The translations under genes and the position numbers were made by a program. This document shows, piece by piece, positions 18,163 through 27,338 of a DNA stretch of 64,000 nucleotides. Under the pieces are notes generated by a model. That model had not been told where the DNA came from. It searched no databases and was given only the letters and a program-made list of their open reading frames with translations. Every line of letters begins with the position of its first letter. The first letter of the stretch is position 1. Origin of the DNA: Ignavibacteriales bacterium (GTDB taxonomy: Bacteria > Bacteroidota > Ignavibacteria > Ignavibacteriales > Ignavibacteriaceae); the NCBI GenBank assembly GCA_015709675.1, contig CP054182.1:1777448-1841447 (forward strand). The letters run 5' to 3'.

Positions 18163-18756
18163 ATGAAGTTCAAAACAGCTTATCTCTATCCGCTGCTGAT
18201 GCTTGTGCTCGGCGCGGGCGTTGTTCTCTACACTCAGCTTACCGGAGAAGAAAAGAATACTCCGGTAACACAATCCGGTATGCCCCAGGATGATATACAC
18301 AGCGCGCTTCCTCCCTCGGGAGATGCACCCTCAAAAGCAAATGTTAATGAAAACTACCTCAATATGGTTAAAGAACTGAAGGCGAAGATTGAGGCAAATC
18401 CTGCCGATACTCTGAGCATGAGGGAGCTGGCAGAACTTTATTACGCGGGGCACAAGGTTGAAGAAGCATTCGCTCTCTATAATGCGATTCTTGAAAAGAA
18501 TCCCAAAAGAACGGATATATTATTCGAGCTGACACAGTATTATTATGATAAGCAGAATTACGCAGAGGCCGAAAAGGTAACGCAGCGGATACTCTCTTAT
18601 GACAAGAATAATTTCAGAGCAATGTATAACCTCGGCGCGCTGATGGTGGCAAAAGGAGATAAAGAAGGGGGCAAGAAACAATGGCAGATGATTATTGAGA
18701 AATTTCCCGGTACTGAAGCGGCAAAACTGGCTGCGGAGAATCTCGGTAAAATCTGA
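18163..18756 (+). CDS. Membrane-anchored periplasmic TPR protein
   Basis: 197 residues from the ATG at 18163, which has 'aaaggaaac' upstream; the frame is open further up but that overlaps the cytochrome b gene. An N-terminal membrane segment 'YPLLMLVLGAGVVLY' is followed by a linker and three TPR-like repeats ('DTLSMRELAELYYAGHKVEE', 'DILFELTQYYYDKQNYAEAE', 'FRAMYNLGALMVAKGDKEGG'). It resembles the TPR part of CcmH/NrfG-type cytochrome c maturation factors, so a scaffold or assembly role for the multihaem proteins downstream is an inference. Its TGA shares a base with the next ATG. Confidence 0.75.
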   Translation: MKFKTAYLYPLLMLVLGAGVVLYTQLTGEEKNTPVTQSGMPQDDIHSALPPSGDAPSKANVNENYLNMVKELKAKIEANPADTLSMRELAELYYAGHKVEEAFALYNAILEKNPKRTDILFELTQYYYDKQNYAEAEKVTQRILSYDKNNFRAMYNLGALMVAKGDKEGGKKQWQMIIEKFPGTEAAKLAAENLGKI

Positions 18757-20087
18757 TGGAAGTTTTCCTTGAGGAGCTTGGGGCCTATCTGTTTGCCCTG
18801 CTGCTGATAGGGGGAGTACTCTTTTTCTATATACGCCGGCTCAGAAGCGTAAACAGGGAAACCGCCTCAAAAATCCTCAAGGCAAAAGAAACAGGACTAT
18901 ACGAACCGGTATCTCTTCACCCGTATGTGGATCATGATACCTGCATCGGAACCAGTGCATGCATTGATGCCTGTCCGGAGAAGGATATACTGGGGTTTTC
19001 CAGAGGGAAAGCGGTTACCGTTAATGCAAGCAGATGCGTGGGACATGGCGCTTGTTTTCATGCTTGTCCGGTGCAGGCAATCTCACTGCTGATTGGCACC
19101 GAAAAAAGGGGAGTTGAACTTCCGCATGTAAGCCAGGAATTCGAGACGAATATACCGATGCTATATATTGCGGGCGAACTCGGAGGCATGGGGCTGATTA
19201 AAAATGCCATCGAACAGGGGAAGCAGGCGATAGATTATCTCGCGAAGAAACTAAAAAAAGACCATCACACTGATGCAGATGTTATCATCGTTGGGGCAGG
19301 GCCTGCCGGCATTGGTGCTTCCCTTAATGCGGTAAAACACGGGCTCCGGTATCTGACGCTTGAGCAGGATACCATCGGGGGTACGGTATCAAGTTTCCCC
19401 CGTGCAAAACTTGTCATGACCTCTCCAATGGAACTTCCGCTTCTCGGTAAAGTAAAGTTCACAGAAACTTCTAAAACCGAACTGATATCTCTCTGGAAAG
19501 AACTCATCAGCAAATTCAGCATTAACATTCATGAGCAGGAAAAAGTTGAAGAAATAAAAAAGATTGATGATATTTTTCATGTCCGTACCAATAAACAGCA
19601 GTACCGTTCTTCGGCTGTGCTCTTAGCCATCGGCAGAAGGGGAACACCCCGCAAGATGGGTGTTCCGGGTGAGGAGCTCGAAAAGGTCTATTACCGTCTG
19701 CTTGAACCGGAACTGATACATGATCAGGATATTCTGGTGGTTGGCGGAGGGGACTCAGCTATTGAATCTGCTCTTCTTCTGGCAGACGAAGGAAACCGCG
19801 TTTCGCTTTCCTACCGCTCAGAATCATTCAGCCGGCTGAAACCTCAAAACGCTGAAAAAATTAAAAAAGCTTCTGAGACGGGCGCAGTTAAACTTCTGAT
19901 GAATTCATCAGTAACAGAAATCACAAAGGATGCAGCCACCCTTAAAGATAACGGAACTGGCACGGCCGAACAGATCAAAAATGACCTGGTCTATGTATTT
20001 ATCGGCGGTGAACTTCCGACTGCTTTCTTAGAGAAAATTGGTGTGCAGATCACAAAAAAATTCGGTGAGGCAATTTTAAAGCACTAA
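18756..20087 (+). CDS. Membrane-anchored ferredoxin-flavoprotein NAD(P)-linked oxidoreductase
   Basis: A 443-residue fusion. Residues 8-26 are a membrane segment. Residues 60-105 form a ferredoxin-like domain with two motifs, 'CIGTSACIDACP' (Cys63, 69, 73) and 'CVGHGACFHACP' (Cys94, 100, 104); in both, the usual second Cys is replaced (Thr66, His97). From about 173 comes a thioredoxin-reductase/YpdA-like flavoprotein with the FAD motif 'VGAGPAGIGA' and an NAD(P) motif 'VVGGGDSAIESALLL'. No redox CxxC of true thioredoxin reductase is present. It probably passes electrons between NAD(P)H and the neighbouring cytochromes; the direction is unknown. Confidence 0.8.
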   Translation: MEVFLEELGAYLFALLLIGGVLFFYIRRLRSVNRETASKILKAKETGLYEPVSLHPYVDHDTCIGTSACIDACPEKDILGFSRGKAVTVNASRCVGHGACFHACPVQAISLLIGTEKRGVELPHVSQEFETNIPMLYIAGELGGMGLIKNAIEQGKQAIDYLAKKLKKDHHTDADVIIVGAGPAGIGASLNAVKHGLRYLTLEQDTIGGTVSSFPRAKLVMTSPMELPLLGKVKFTETSKTELISLWKELISKFSINIHEQEKVEEIKKIDDIFHVRTNKQQYRSSAVLLAIGRRGTPRKMGVPGEELEKVYYRLLEPELIHDQDILVVGGGDSAIESALLLADEGNRVSLSYRSESFSRLKPQNAEKIKKASETGAVKLLMNSSVTEITKDAATLKDNGTGTAEQIKNDLVYVFIGGELPTAFLEKIGVQITKKFGEAILKH

Positions 20088-20140
20088 TTGTGTCCCTTTT
20101 CTTCCTATTTTAGCACTTCTTTAGAAAACACTCATTAACC

Positions 20141-21748
20141 ATTACGTTTCCGGACAGAAACATTAGCACAGGTTTCGTTACATTTTTTATTTTTCTTCTG
20201 TCTGCTTTTTTACTGACGGGCAGAATTGACGCTCAGATTTCACCTGGTGAACTCACAAAGGCTCACGCGGGTCTCGAAGGAATAAGCAACTGCACCAAAT
20301 GCCACGTTCTTGGTGAACAGGTGTATAATTCCAAATGTCTGGACTGCCATACCGAGGTGAAATCTCTCATTAACGCAGGCAGGGGTTATCATGCCTCCTC
20401 TGAAGTAAAAGGTAAAAACTGCTGGAACTGCCACAGTGAGCATCATGGCAGGGAGTTTCAGATAGTGCGCTTTGATGAAAAGAAATTTAACCATGATCTC
20501 ACCGGGTTCAAACTAACCGGGACACACAGCAAAGCAGAATGCAGTGACTGTCATAAAAGGGAGTATATATCTGATTCCAAACTAAAAAACCGGAAGAAAA
20601 CCTTTCTGGGGCTCAGTCGGAACTGCGTTTCATGTCATACGGATGCACATCAGGGAACGCTTGGCAAAGAGTGCCAGCAATGTCATACCACCACTGCATT
20701 TAAACCTGCTGAACTCTTCGACCACAATGAGTCGTCATTTAAGCTCACCGGAAAGCATCTTTCCGTTGAATGCAGCCACTGTCATAAGACGGAAACCAGA
20801 AACGGAAAACCTTTCCAGAAATTCAAGGGGCTTGCGTTTACAAACTGCTCTCCGTGTCATTCAGATCCCCATCAGGGAAGGTTCGGCGCTGACTGCCAGA
20901 AATGCCACACTACAGCTGATTTCCGCCAGGTAAAAACGGGCAGCTTTGACCACAATAAAACAAGATTTCCTCTACTTGGCAAACATCAGGCAGTTTCCTG
21001 CAACGATTGTCACAGCGGCGGTATATCCTCCAAACCGGAGTTTGCCTACTGCACCAGCTGCCATAAAGATGCTCACAACGGACAGTTTACCATTGACGGC
21101 AAGCTAAAGGATTGTGCTGCCTGCCACTCCGTTAACGGATATACACCCTCTCTTTTTACTCTTGAGCAGCATGCAGAAACATTCACGCTTACCGGCGCCC
21201 ATTTATCGGTTCCCTGTTTCAGCTGTCATAAGAAGGAAGAGCAGTGGGTCTTTAAGCCCCTTGGAAAGGATTGCTGGGGCTGCCATGAGAATGTTCACGG
21301 CAATGAAATCAGTCCGCAATACGGAGGATCTGCTTCCTGTCAGAACTGCCATTCAACACATCACTGGCAATTGGTCTCGTTTGATCATTCCTCAACAGGA
21401 TTTCTGCTTAAAGGAAAACATAGTAAAGCCCGATGCATGGACTGCCACAGCAGTAAAGATACCGTAAACAAGCACAGATTTGCATCACTTAACGGAGACT
21501 GCACGCAGTGCCATCAGGATATACATCGCGGTCAGTTTGCCGGCAGGGGTCCTGCTTCATGTGAAAACTGCCATGGGTTTGACTACTGGAAACCGGCTCT
21601 GTTCAACCATAACACCACCCGCTTCTCGCTTGAAGGGGCTCATGCAAAGGTGCCATGCAGTGAGTGCCATAAAACGATAACGGACGGGGATGTCTCGTAT
21701 ATACAATATAAACTTCAGGATTTCAAGTGCGCGGCCTGTCACAAATAA
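20141..21748 (+). CDS. Multihaem cytochrome c with 20 CXXCH motifs
   Basis: A periplasmic cytochrome. The frame contains 20 CXXCH motifs: 'CTKCH' at about 20291, then 19 more to the final 'CAACHK'. Spaced modules of the form 'FDHN.T.F.L.GKH....C.DCH' supply distal His ligands. The frame is open from 20114 and includes a clear signal peptide ('FVTFFIFLLSAFLLTG', then 'IDAQ'), yet it holds no ATG, GTG or TTG before a GTG at 20321, which would cut off the signal and the first haem site. I set the start at an ATT codon (20141); an ATT at 20162 or a sequence error is possible. It overlaps the next cytochrome gene by 22 bases. Confidence 0.85.
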   Translation: MTFPDRNISTGFVTFFIFLLSAFLLTGRIDAQISPGELTKAHAGLEGISNCTKCHVLGEQVYNSKCLDCHTEVKSLINAGRGYHASSEVKGKNCWNCHSEHHGREFQIVRFDEKKFNHDLTGFKLTGTHSKAECSDCHKREYISDSKLKNRKKTFLGLSRNCVSCHTDAHQGTLGKECQQCHTTTAFKPAELFDHNESSFKLTGKHLSVECSHCHKTETRNGKPFQKFKGLAFTNCSPCHSDPHQGRFGADCQKCHTTADFRQVKTGSFDHNKTRFPLLGKHQAVSCNDCHSGGISSKPEFAYCTSCHKDAHNGQFTIDGKLKDCAACHSVNGYTPSLFTLEQHAETFTLTGAHLSVPCFSCHKKEEQWVFKPLGKDCWGCHENVHGNEISPQYGGSASCQNCHSTHHWQLVSFDHSSTGFLLKGKHSKARCMDCHSSKDTVNKHRFASLNGDCTQCHQDIHRGQFAGRGPASCENCHGFDYWKPALFNHNTTRFSLEGAHAKVPCSECHKTITDGDVSYIQYKLQDFKCAACHK

Positions 21749-24546
21749 TTGCTTTACTGCTTCTTTTGATTACGGCAACTGCTGCCCAGTCACCCCACGG
21801 TGCGGGGCTGAAGGCAGACTGTGCTGACTGCCACACTTCGGCTTCGTGGAATAAACTTCTTAATCCCATGAAGTTTGATCATGGAAGCACTTCCTTTCCT
21901 CTATCAGGACAGCACACTGCCGCTGACTGCAGACAGTGCCACACTACTCTGGTTTTTGAAGCAGCCGCAACGGACTGCTTTACCTGTCATAAAGATGTTC
22001 ACAGCAATACAGTTGGCAATGACTGCATGCAGTGCCATACACCGCAAACCTGGCTGGTTACCGATGTGAAAAGCCTGCATGAGAAAACCCGTTTTCCACT
22101 GCTCGGCGCTCATCAGGATGCTGACTGCGGGCAGTGCCACACCGGCTATGTAAACCTTCATTTTGAAGTGATGCAGGCAGAGTGCTTCACCTGTCATAAG
22201 CAGGATTATCTTTCCGCGAATAATCCCAATCACGCATCATCAGGATTTTCAACCGACTGCACCGAATGCCACTCCGTTGCTGACCGTTCATGGAAAGGGG
22301 GAAGTTTTACGCATGACTTCTTCCCGCTGCTCGGAGGCCATAATCTGCCAAGCTGTTTTTCCTGCCATAACGGCGGACAATTTACAGGGCTGAGCGCGGA
22401 CTGCAAATCCTGCCACCTTGATGATTATACAGCTACGGTAAACCCGAATCACACTTCGTCGGGTTTCAGCACAGACTGTAAAAGCTGCCACAATATATAC
22501 GGCTGGCAGCCCGCCGCGTTTGACCACAATCAGACGGATTTCCCGTTAACGGGCAGGCATATATCCGTAAACTGCAGCAGCTGCCACACTTCCGGCTACG
22601 CAAATACGCCGGCTGACTGCAACAGCTGTCATAATGATGATTACCTGAATACATCAAATCCGAATCACGTTGCTGCAGGTTTCCCGATTGACTGCACGCA
22701 GTGCCACACCACAAACGGCTGGCAGCCGGCTGAGTTTGATCATGACGGACTCTATTTCCCTATATATAGCGGCAAGCACCGCAACGAATGGGCAAGCTGC
22801 TCTGACTGCCATACTCAGCCGTCCAACTATACCGTCTTTAGCTGCACTACCTGTCATGAACATAACCGCTCTGACATGGATCAGGAGCATCAGGGAATTC
22901 AGGGATATATCTATTCCAGCGATGCATGCCTGAGCTGCCATCCGGATGGTGAATCTGACGGAGCATTTAATCATGCTATATCACTATTCCCTCTGACAGG
23001 CGCTCATTCGACCGCAGACTGCTCAGGGTGCCACACGGCCGGATACACACAGCCGGTGAGCACATCATGCCAGCAGTGCCATCAGACTAAACTTCAGAAC
23101 GTATTTAACCCTGATCATCAGGCAGCGGGGCTTACTGCTGAGTGCTCTGACTGTCATACAACTTCCCTCTGGAAGCCATCACTCTATGACCATGCGGTAA
23201 CCGGTTTTACCTTAACAGGCGCTCATACCTCTGAGGATTGCAATTCCTGTCATGCGGCAGGATATACAAACGCGGTATCGGAATGCAACTCCTGTCATCT
23301 GGCGGATTTTAACGCGGCTTCAGACCCCAATCATATTGCAGCTAATTTCCCTCAGCAGTGTGAAACCTGCCATAGTACCGTTGCATGGACCCCCGCTTCA
23401 TTTGACCATGATGCTGAATATTTTCCCATATACTCCGGTGAGCATAACGGGGAGTGGAATAATTGTTCGGACTGCCACACGAATTCATCAAATTACGCAG
23501 TATTCAGCTGTATCGGGTGTCATGAACACAACCGGCAGGAGATGGACAGTGAGCATCAGGGAGTGAGCGGTTATGTATATATAAGCAGCGAGTGTTTTGC
23601 CTGCCATCCGGACGGGAAATCTGACGGAGCTTTTAATCATGCGGTTTCTAATTTCCCCCTCACGGGCACTCATACGGTTATTACCTGTAATCAGTGTCAT
23701 GCATCAGGTTACGCGGCAACCCCCACGGACTGCAACTCATGTCATAACACCGACTATACCGGAGCACTGAATCCTGATCATCAGAGCGCGGGTATACCAT
23801 CTTCATGTGAGACCTGCCATGATGCGAATGCCTGGATTCCATCTTCTTTCAGCCATGCATCAACACAGTTTGCGCTTACCGGCGCACACATCGGAAGGCA
23901 GTGTTCAGACTGTCACACTGGTTCTTTAACTGCCGCTTCAGGCCAATGTATATCATGCCATCAGACGGATTTCAGCGCTTCCTCAAATCCTGATCATGAG
24001 GTGCTTGCGCTCTCATCAGACTGCCAGACCTGTCATACAACAAACGCCGGCTGGTCACCCGCGCAGTTCCCTGATCATGACAATTATTTTCAGCTTCTGG
24101 GCAGGCATGCGCAAATCAGAAATAACTGCTCGGACTGTCACAACGGAAATTATGCTCAGACACCTAACACCTGCTACGGCTGTCATCAGAGTGATTTCAC
24201 CAGCGCGCAGAATCCGAATCATACCAGCGCCGGTTTCCCTCATGAGTGTGAAACATGCCATTCTCAGACTGCCTGGGAGCCTTCCACGTTTAACCACGAT
24301 ACGCAATATTTCCCGATATATAGCGGCAAGCACCGCAACGAGTGGACACAATGTTCGCAGTGCCATCAGAACGGAAGTAACTTTGCCATCTTCACCTGCA
24401 TCAGCTGCCATGAGCATAATCAGGCGGATATGGATGATGAACATGAGGGTGTGAACAATTATCAGTATAATAGCGCAGCATGCCTGAGCTGCCATCCTGA
24501 CGGTGAAGATCTTCTGCGGCTCCCGGAAACGAAAAAGGTGCACTGA
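21727..24546 (+). CDS. Giant multihaem cytochrome c with 37 CXXCH motifs
   Basis: A 939-residue secreted protein with a signal peptide ('IIALLLLLITATAAQ') from a GTG start inside the previous gene. I count 37 CXXCH motifs, one per 25 residues, and frequent 'NPNH..AGF' and 'FDH' histidines as sixth ligands. A module beginning 'YFPIYSGKHRNEW' and containing 'CHEHNR..MD.EHQG' and 'CHPDGESDGAFNH' occurs three times, near residues 341, 564 and 860. The first and third copies are nearly identical even in DNA. Likely an extended haem wire in the periplasm or at the cell surface. The following barrel gene starts right at its stop codon. Confidence 0.93.
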   Translation: MRGLSQIIALLLLLITATAAQSPHGAGLKADCADCHTSASWNKLLNPMKFDHGSTSFPLSGQHTAADCRQCHTTLVFEAAATDCFTCHKDVHSNTVGNDCMQCHTPQTWLVTDVKSLHEKTRFPLLGAHQDADCGQCHTGYVNLHFEVMQAECFTCHKQDYLSANNPNHASSGFSTDCTECHSVADRSWKGGSFTHDFFPLLGGHNLPSCFSCHNGGQFTGLSADCKSCHLDDYTATVNPNHTSSGFSTDCKSCHNIYGWQPAAFDHNQTDFPLTGRHISVNCSSCHTSGYANTPADCNSCHNDDYLNTSNPNHVAAGFPIDCTQCHTTNGWQPAEFDHDGLYFPIYSGKHRNEWASCSDCHTQPSNYTVFSCTTCHEHNRSDMDQEHQGIQGYIYSSDACLSCHPDGESDGAFNHAISLFPLTGAHSTADCSGCHTAGYTQPVSTSCQQCHQTKLQNVFNPDHQAAGLTAECSDCHTTSLWKPSLYDHAVTGFTLTGAHTSEDCNSCHAAGYTNAVSECNSCHLADFNAASDPNHIAANFPQQCETCHSTVAWTPASFDHDAEYFPIYSGEHNGEWNNCSDCHTNSSNYAVFSCIGCHEHNRQEMDSEHQGVSGYVYISSECFACHPDGKSDGAFNHAVSNFPLTGTHTVITCNQCHASGYAATPTDCNSCHNTDYTGALNPDHQSAGIPSSCETCHDANAWIPSSFSHASTQFALTGAHIGRQCSDCHTGSLTAASGQCISCHQTDFSASSNPDHEVLALSSDCQTCHTTNAGWSPAQFPDHDNYFQLLGRHAQIRNNCSDCHNGNYAQTPNTCYGCHQSDFTSAQNPNHTSAGFPHECETCHSQTAWEPSTFNHDTQYFPIYSGKHRNEWTQCSQCHQNGSNFAIFTCISCHEHNQADMDDEHEGVNNYQYNSAACLSCHPDGEDLLRLPETKKVH

Positions 24547-26171
24547 TGAGGAAAGTTATTCCGCTGAACAAATTCCTTTTTTTATTATGTATTGTCCCGT
24601 TTCTGCTGCAAACTTCTTTTGCGCAGACTCCTGAATGGCGCCAGGGCAAGGTTACCTATGTAACTTCACAGAACATTTATACGGAATTCAGCAATACAGA
24701 AGGTATTTCGGCGGGAGATACACTCTTCAGCCGCAACGGCAGTATATATACTCCTGCAGTTATCGTACAGTTTATTTCAACCCGCTCCGTGGCGGGGCCT
24801 TCCTTATCAGGGAGCCGGATAACAGCGGGGGATCTTCTCTTTGCGAAGGTACTTGTTGATGTTGTTGCTGATACCACAACTGCTGAGCCGGATACGACAG
24901 TTAAAACCGAGCAGGAGGCAGGTGTGATTAAAACAAAACCGCCGGTGCAGGATGTAAAAATCACACGCTCCGTTCTTAAGGGGAGAGCAGCCGTTCAGTC
25001 ATCAACAACGCTTGTAAACACAGGAACCGCTGATGACCAGCAGCGATGGAGATACACACTCTCGCTCACCTCTCAGGATGCGTATATACAAGGTCTTACG
25101 CTTGGCACCCATCTTAACTATGCCTACAGTGTAAAAGAATGGCAGCGCATCAGCAATGCTCCGCTGAACCGGCTGATACCCTATGATCTCTATGCATCCT
25201 ATGAGTCGGAAGAATATGGCAGATTTACCGCCGGAAGAAAAATCAGTAAGTGGTATCCTTCTCTCGGTGCAATAGACGGTGTGCAGTTTGAAAGCGGTAG
25301 TGATGCACTGCGTTATGGTGCCTTTGCAGGAGCAAGACCTTCAGCCATGCAGTATGGTTTTGACTTTAAACTGTTTCAGGGAGGCGTATTTGTCAGCCGC
25401 AGCGATACCATAGGCAAGGGGACTATGGAGAATACCATTTCTTTCATTCATCAGACGAACAGTTTTAACACCGACAGGCAGTTCGTTTCGCTGCTACATT
25501 ATAGTCAGTTCTTCCGATGGCTGTCATTCTTTGCCTCTGCAGAAGCAGATTTTTACAGACAAGTTCCAGGGCAGTCAGGCGGTACTCCCGAACTCACAAC
25601 ACTTTATATACAGGCGCGGATGCGGATTACAAAAGAACTTCAGGCAGGAGTTTCTTATGACGCACGGCGAAATCCGGTGTATTACTTTACTTTCAGAAAT
25701 CTGATTGACAGCAGTTTTTCCAATCCTCTCCGGGAAGGAACACGGATTCAGCTGAATTACCGTCCGCTTCCGTATCTCACTATGAATGCTACAGCCGGCT
25801 TCCGTTTCAGGCAGGGGGATGGCAAGACCTCGGTTAACTTTTCCGTTTACGGAGGATTATCAAAACTTCCATTTGTAAGGGGCAGTATGGTTTACTCTTT
25901 CGCCCGGAGCGAGGCATCATACTCAGTTTCCGATAATCACTCCCTGCTCTACAGGGATGAGGTTGGTCAGGATATTTCCTGGTCAGCCGGGGTAAGGATG
26001 TATTCCTACTCCTATGGCTCAGGCAGGCTGAAATTACGGCAGAATATGATTCATTCTGACCTGAACTGGATGTTTATGGAAAAAACGTTCCTCACCCTGA
26101 GCATTGAAGAAACCGTAAGTAAATCCCTTACCTCAGGCAGAATCTATCTGGATCTGACCCGCAGATTTTAG
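24546..26171 (+). CDS. Outer-membrane beta-barrel protein of the cytochrome cluster
   Basis: 541 residues: signal peptide ending 'LLQTSFAQ', an N-terminal domain of about 75 residues with an SH3-like pattern ('RQGKVTYVTSQNIYTEFSN', 'ISAGDTLF', 'ITAGDLLF'), a Thr/Lys-rich linker, then about 390 residues of amphipathic strands rich in aromatic residues. It ends in 'YLDLTRRF', with the terminal Phe of outer-membrane barrels. The gene starts on the last base of the 37-haem gene, so the two are coupled. By analogy with MtrB- and Omb-type porins it may sheathe a cytochrome through the outer membrane; there is no sequence similarity that I can claim. Confidence 0.75.
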   Translation: MRKVIPLNKFLFLLCIVPFLLQTSFAQTPEWRQGKVTYVTSQNIYTEFSNTEGISAGDTLFSRNGSIYTPAVIVQFISTRSVAGPSLSGSRITAGDLLFAKVLVDVVADTTTAEPDTTVKTEQEAGVIKTKPPVQDVKITRSVLKGRAAVQSSTTLVNTGTADDQQRWRYTLSLTSQDAYIQGLTLGTHLNYAYSVKEWQRISNAPLNRLIPYDLYASYESEEYGRFTAGRKISKWYPSLGAIDGVQFESGSDALRYGAFAGARPSAMQYGFDFKLFQGGVFVSRSDTIGKGTMENTISFIHQTNSFNTDRQFVSLLHYSQFFRWLSFFASAEADFYRQVPGQSGGTPELTTLYIQARMRITKELQAGVSYDARRNPVYYFTFRNLIDSSFSNPLREGTRIQLNYRPLPYLTMNATAGFRFRQGDGKTSVNFSVYGGLSKLPFVRGSMVYSFARSEASYSVSDNHSLLYRDEVGQDISWSAGVRMYSYSYGSGRLKLRQNMIHSDLNWMFMEKTFLTLSIEETVSKSLTSGRIYLDLTRRF

Positions 26172-26260
26172 CTCCCACCTGTAATCGGGGGTTGTTCGAG
26201 GTCACTTTGCCGGATTATTACATTGGCTCTAAGACGGATTTTGATTAAGTTTGCAACAGC

Positions 26261-27313
26261 ATGAATATGTATGAATACACCGGTTCAATCCATATGCACT
26301 CCGTTTACTCAGACGGATCAGGGGAAGTGCCGGAGATTGTCCGTTTTGCTCAAGAACTGAATCTTGACTTCATAATGCTCACCGATCATAACACTCTCAG
26401 AGCCAAAGATGAAGGATTTGAGGGGTTTTACGGTGATACTGCCCTTATTGTGGGATATGAAATAAACGATAAGGAAAACCGGAATCACTACCTTGCATTC
26501 GGGGTTGATAAGACTATTTCCACACGAGTACCCGCAAAAGATTATGTCAGAATGATCAAAGAATCAGGCGGAATCGGCTTCCTGGCACATCCCCATGAAA
26601 AGAGAAACGCCCAGAAGGAATATCCCCCATATCCCTGGACTGAATGGGATACCGAAGATTTCACCGGAATGGAAATCTGGAACCATATGTCTGAATGGAT
26701 GGAAAATCTGACGGAAGAAAACAAGTATCACTCCTTTGTGCACCCCCTTAAAACCATCAAAATGCCCCCTCAGGAAACGCTTGAAACCTGGGACCGGCTC
26801 AGCCAGAAAAGGCGGGTGGTAGGCATAGGCGGCATTGACGCTCACGCCCATAAAGTGAATCTTCTGGGGCTTATGGAGGTGGAAGTTTTTCCCTATAAAG
26901 TATTGTTCAAGTCCATCAGAACCCATATTTTACTGGGTGAAAAATTCGATTTTAGCGTAAAAGAGCAGTTTCCTCTTTTCAGAGATGCCCTTCTGAATGC
27001 GTTAAAAAACGGCAGAACTTTTTTCGCAAATCACTATTTGGGGGATGCAACAGGGTTCAGATTCGCGATAGTATCGGGCGGCACTGTTTATTATATGGGA
27101 GATGAGTTCCGGCTTGTTAAAGAAGCGGAGATTAAAATTTCCGTCCCCGGTTCGCAAAAAAGCAGTGTCAGAATAATCCGGAACGGTGAGCTCTTCTCGA
27201 GCAGTGAAGAAGGAGAGCTGAATGAAGTTATTACCCTGCCAGGCGCATACCGTGCTGAAGTTCTACGAGGAAATCGCGGCTGGATTTTTTCAAATCACAT
27301 AAGAGTTTTATAA
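26261..27313 (+). CDS. PHP-domain metal-dependent phosphoesterase
   Basis: A 350-residue protein of the PHP family (polymerase and histidinol phosphatase), which hydrolyses phosphate esters with a tri-metal site. Metal-binding motifs are present in order: 'SIHMHSVYSDGSG', 'LTDHNTL', 'GYEI', 'HPHEKRN' and 'IGGIDAHAH'. The last 60 residues form an extra beta domain ('KEAEIKISVPGSQKSSVRII'), seen in PHP proteins that process sugar or nucleotide phosphates. Substrate unknown. It starts a three-gene run with the TPR protein and the T9SS cargo. Confidence 0.85.
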   Translation: MNMYEYTGSIHMHSVYSDGSGEVPEIVRFAQELNLDFIMLTDHNTLRAKDEGFEGFYGDTALIVGYEINDKENRNHYLAFGVDKTISTRVPAKDYVRMIKESGGIGFLAHPHEKRNAQKEYPPYPWTEWDTEDFTGMEIWNHMSEWMENLTEENKYHSFVHPLKTIKMPPQETLETWDRLSQKRRVVGIGGIDAHAHKVNLLGLMEVEVFPYKVLFKSIRTHILLGEKFDFSVKEQFPLFRDALLNALKNGRTFFANHYLGDATGFRFAIVSGGTVYYMGDEFRLVKEAEIKISVPGSQKSSVRIIRNGELFSSSEEGELNEVITLPGAYRAEVLRGNRGWIFSNHIRVL

Positions 27314-27338
27314 AATAATTTAATTTAGACAGGATACA

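Noticed and set aside
24055-24543. 162-residue open frame on the - strand
   Set aside because: It lies opposite the 37-haem cytochrome; the open frame is a by-product of the biased Cys/His codons, and it has no ribosome binding site or known domain.
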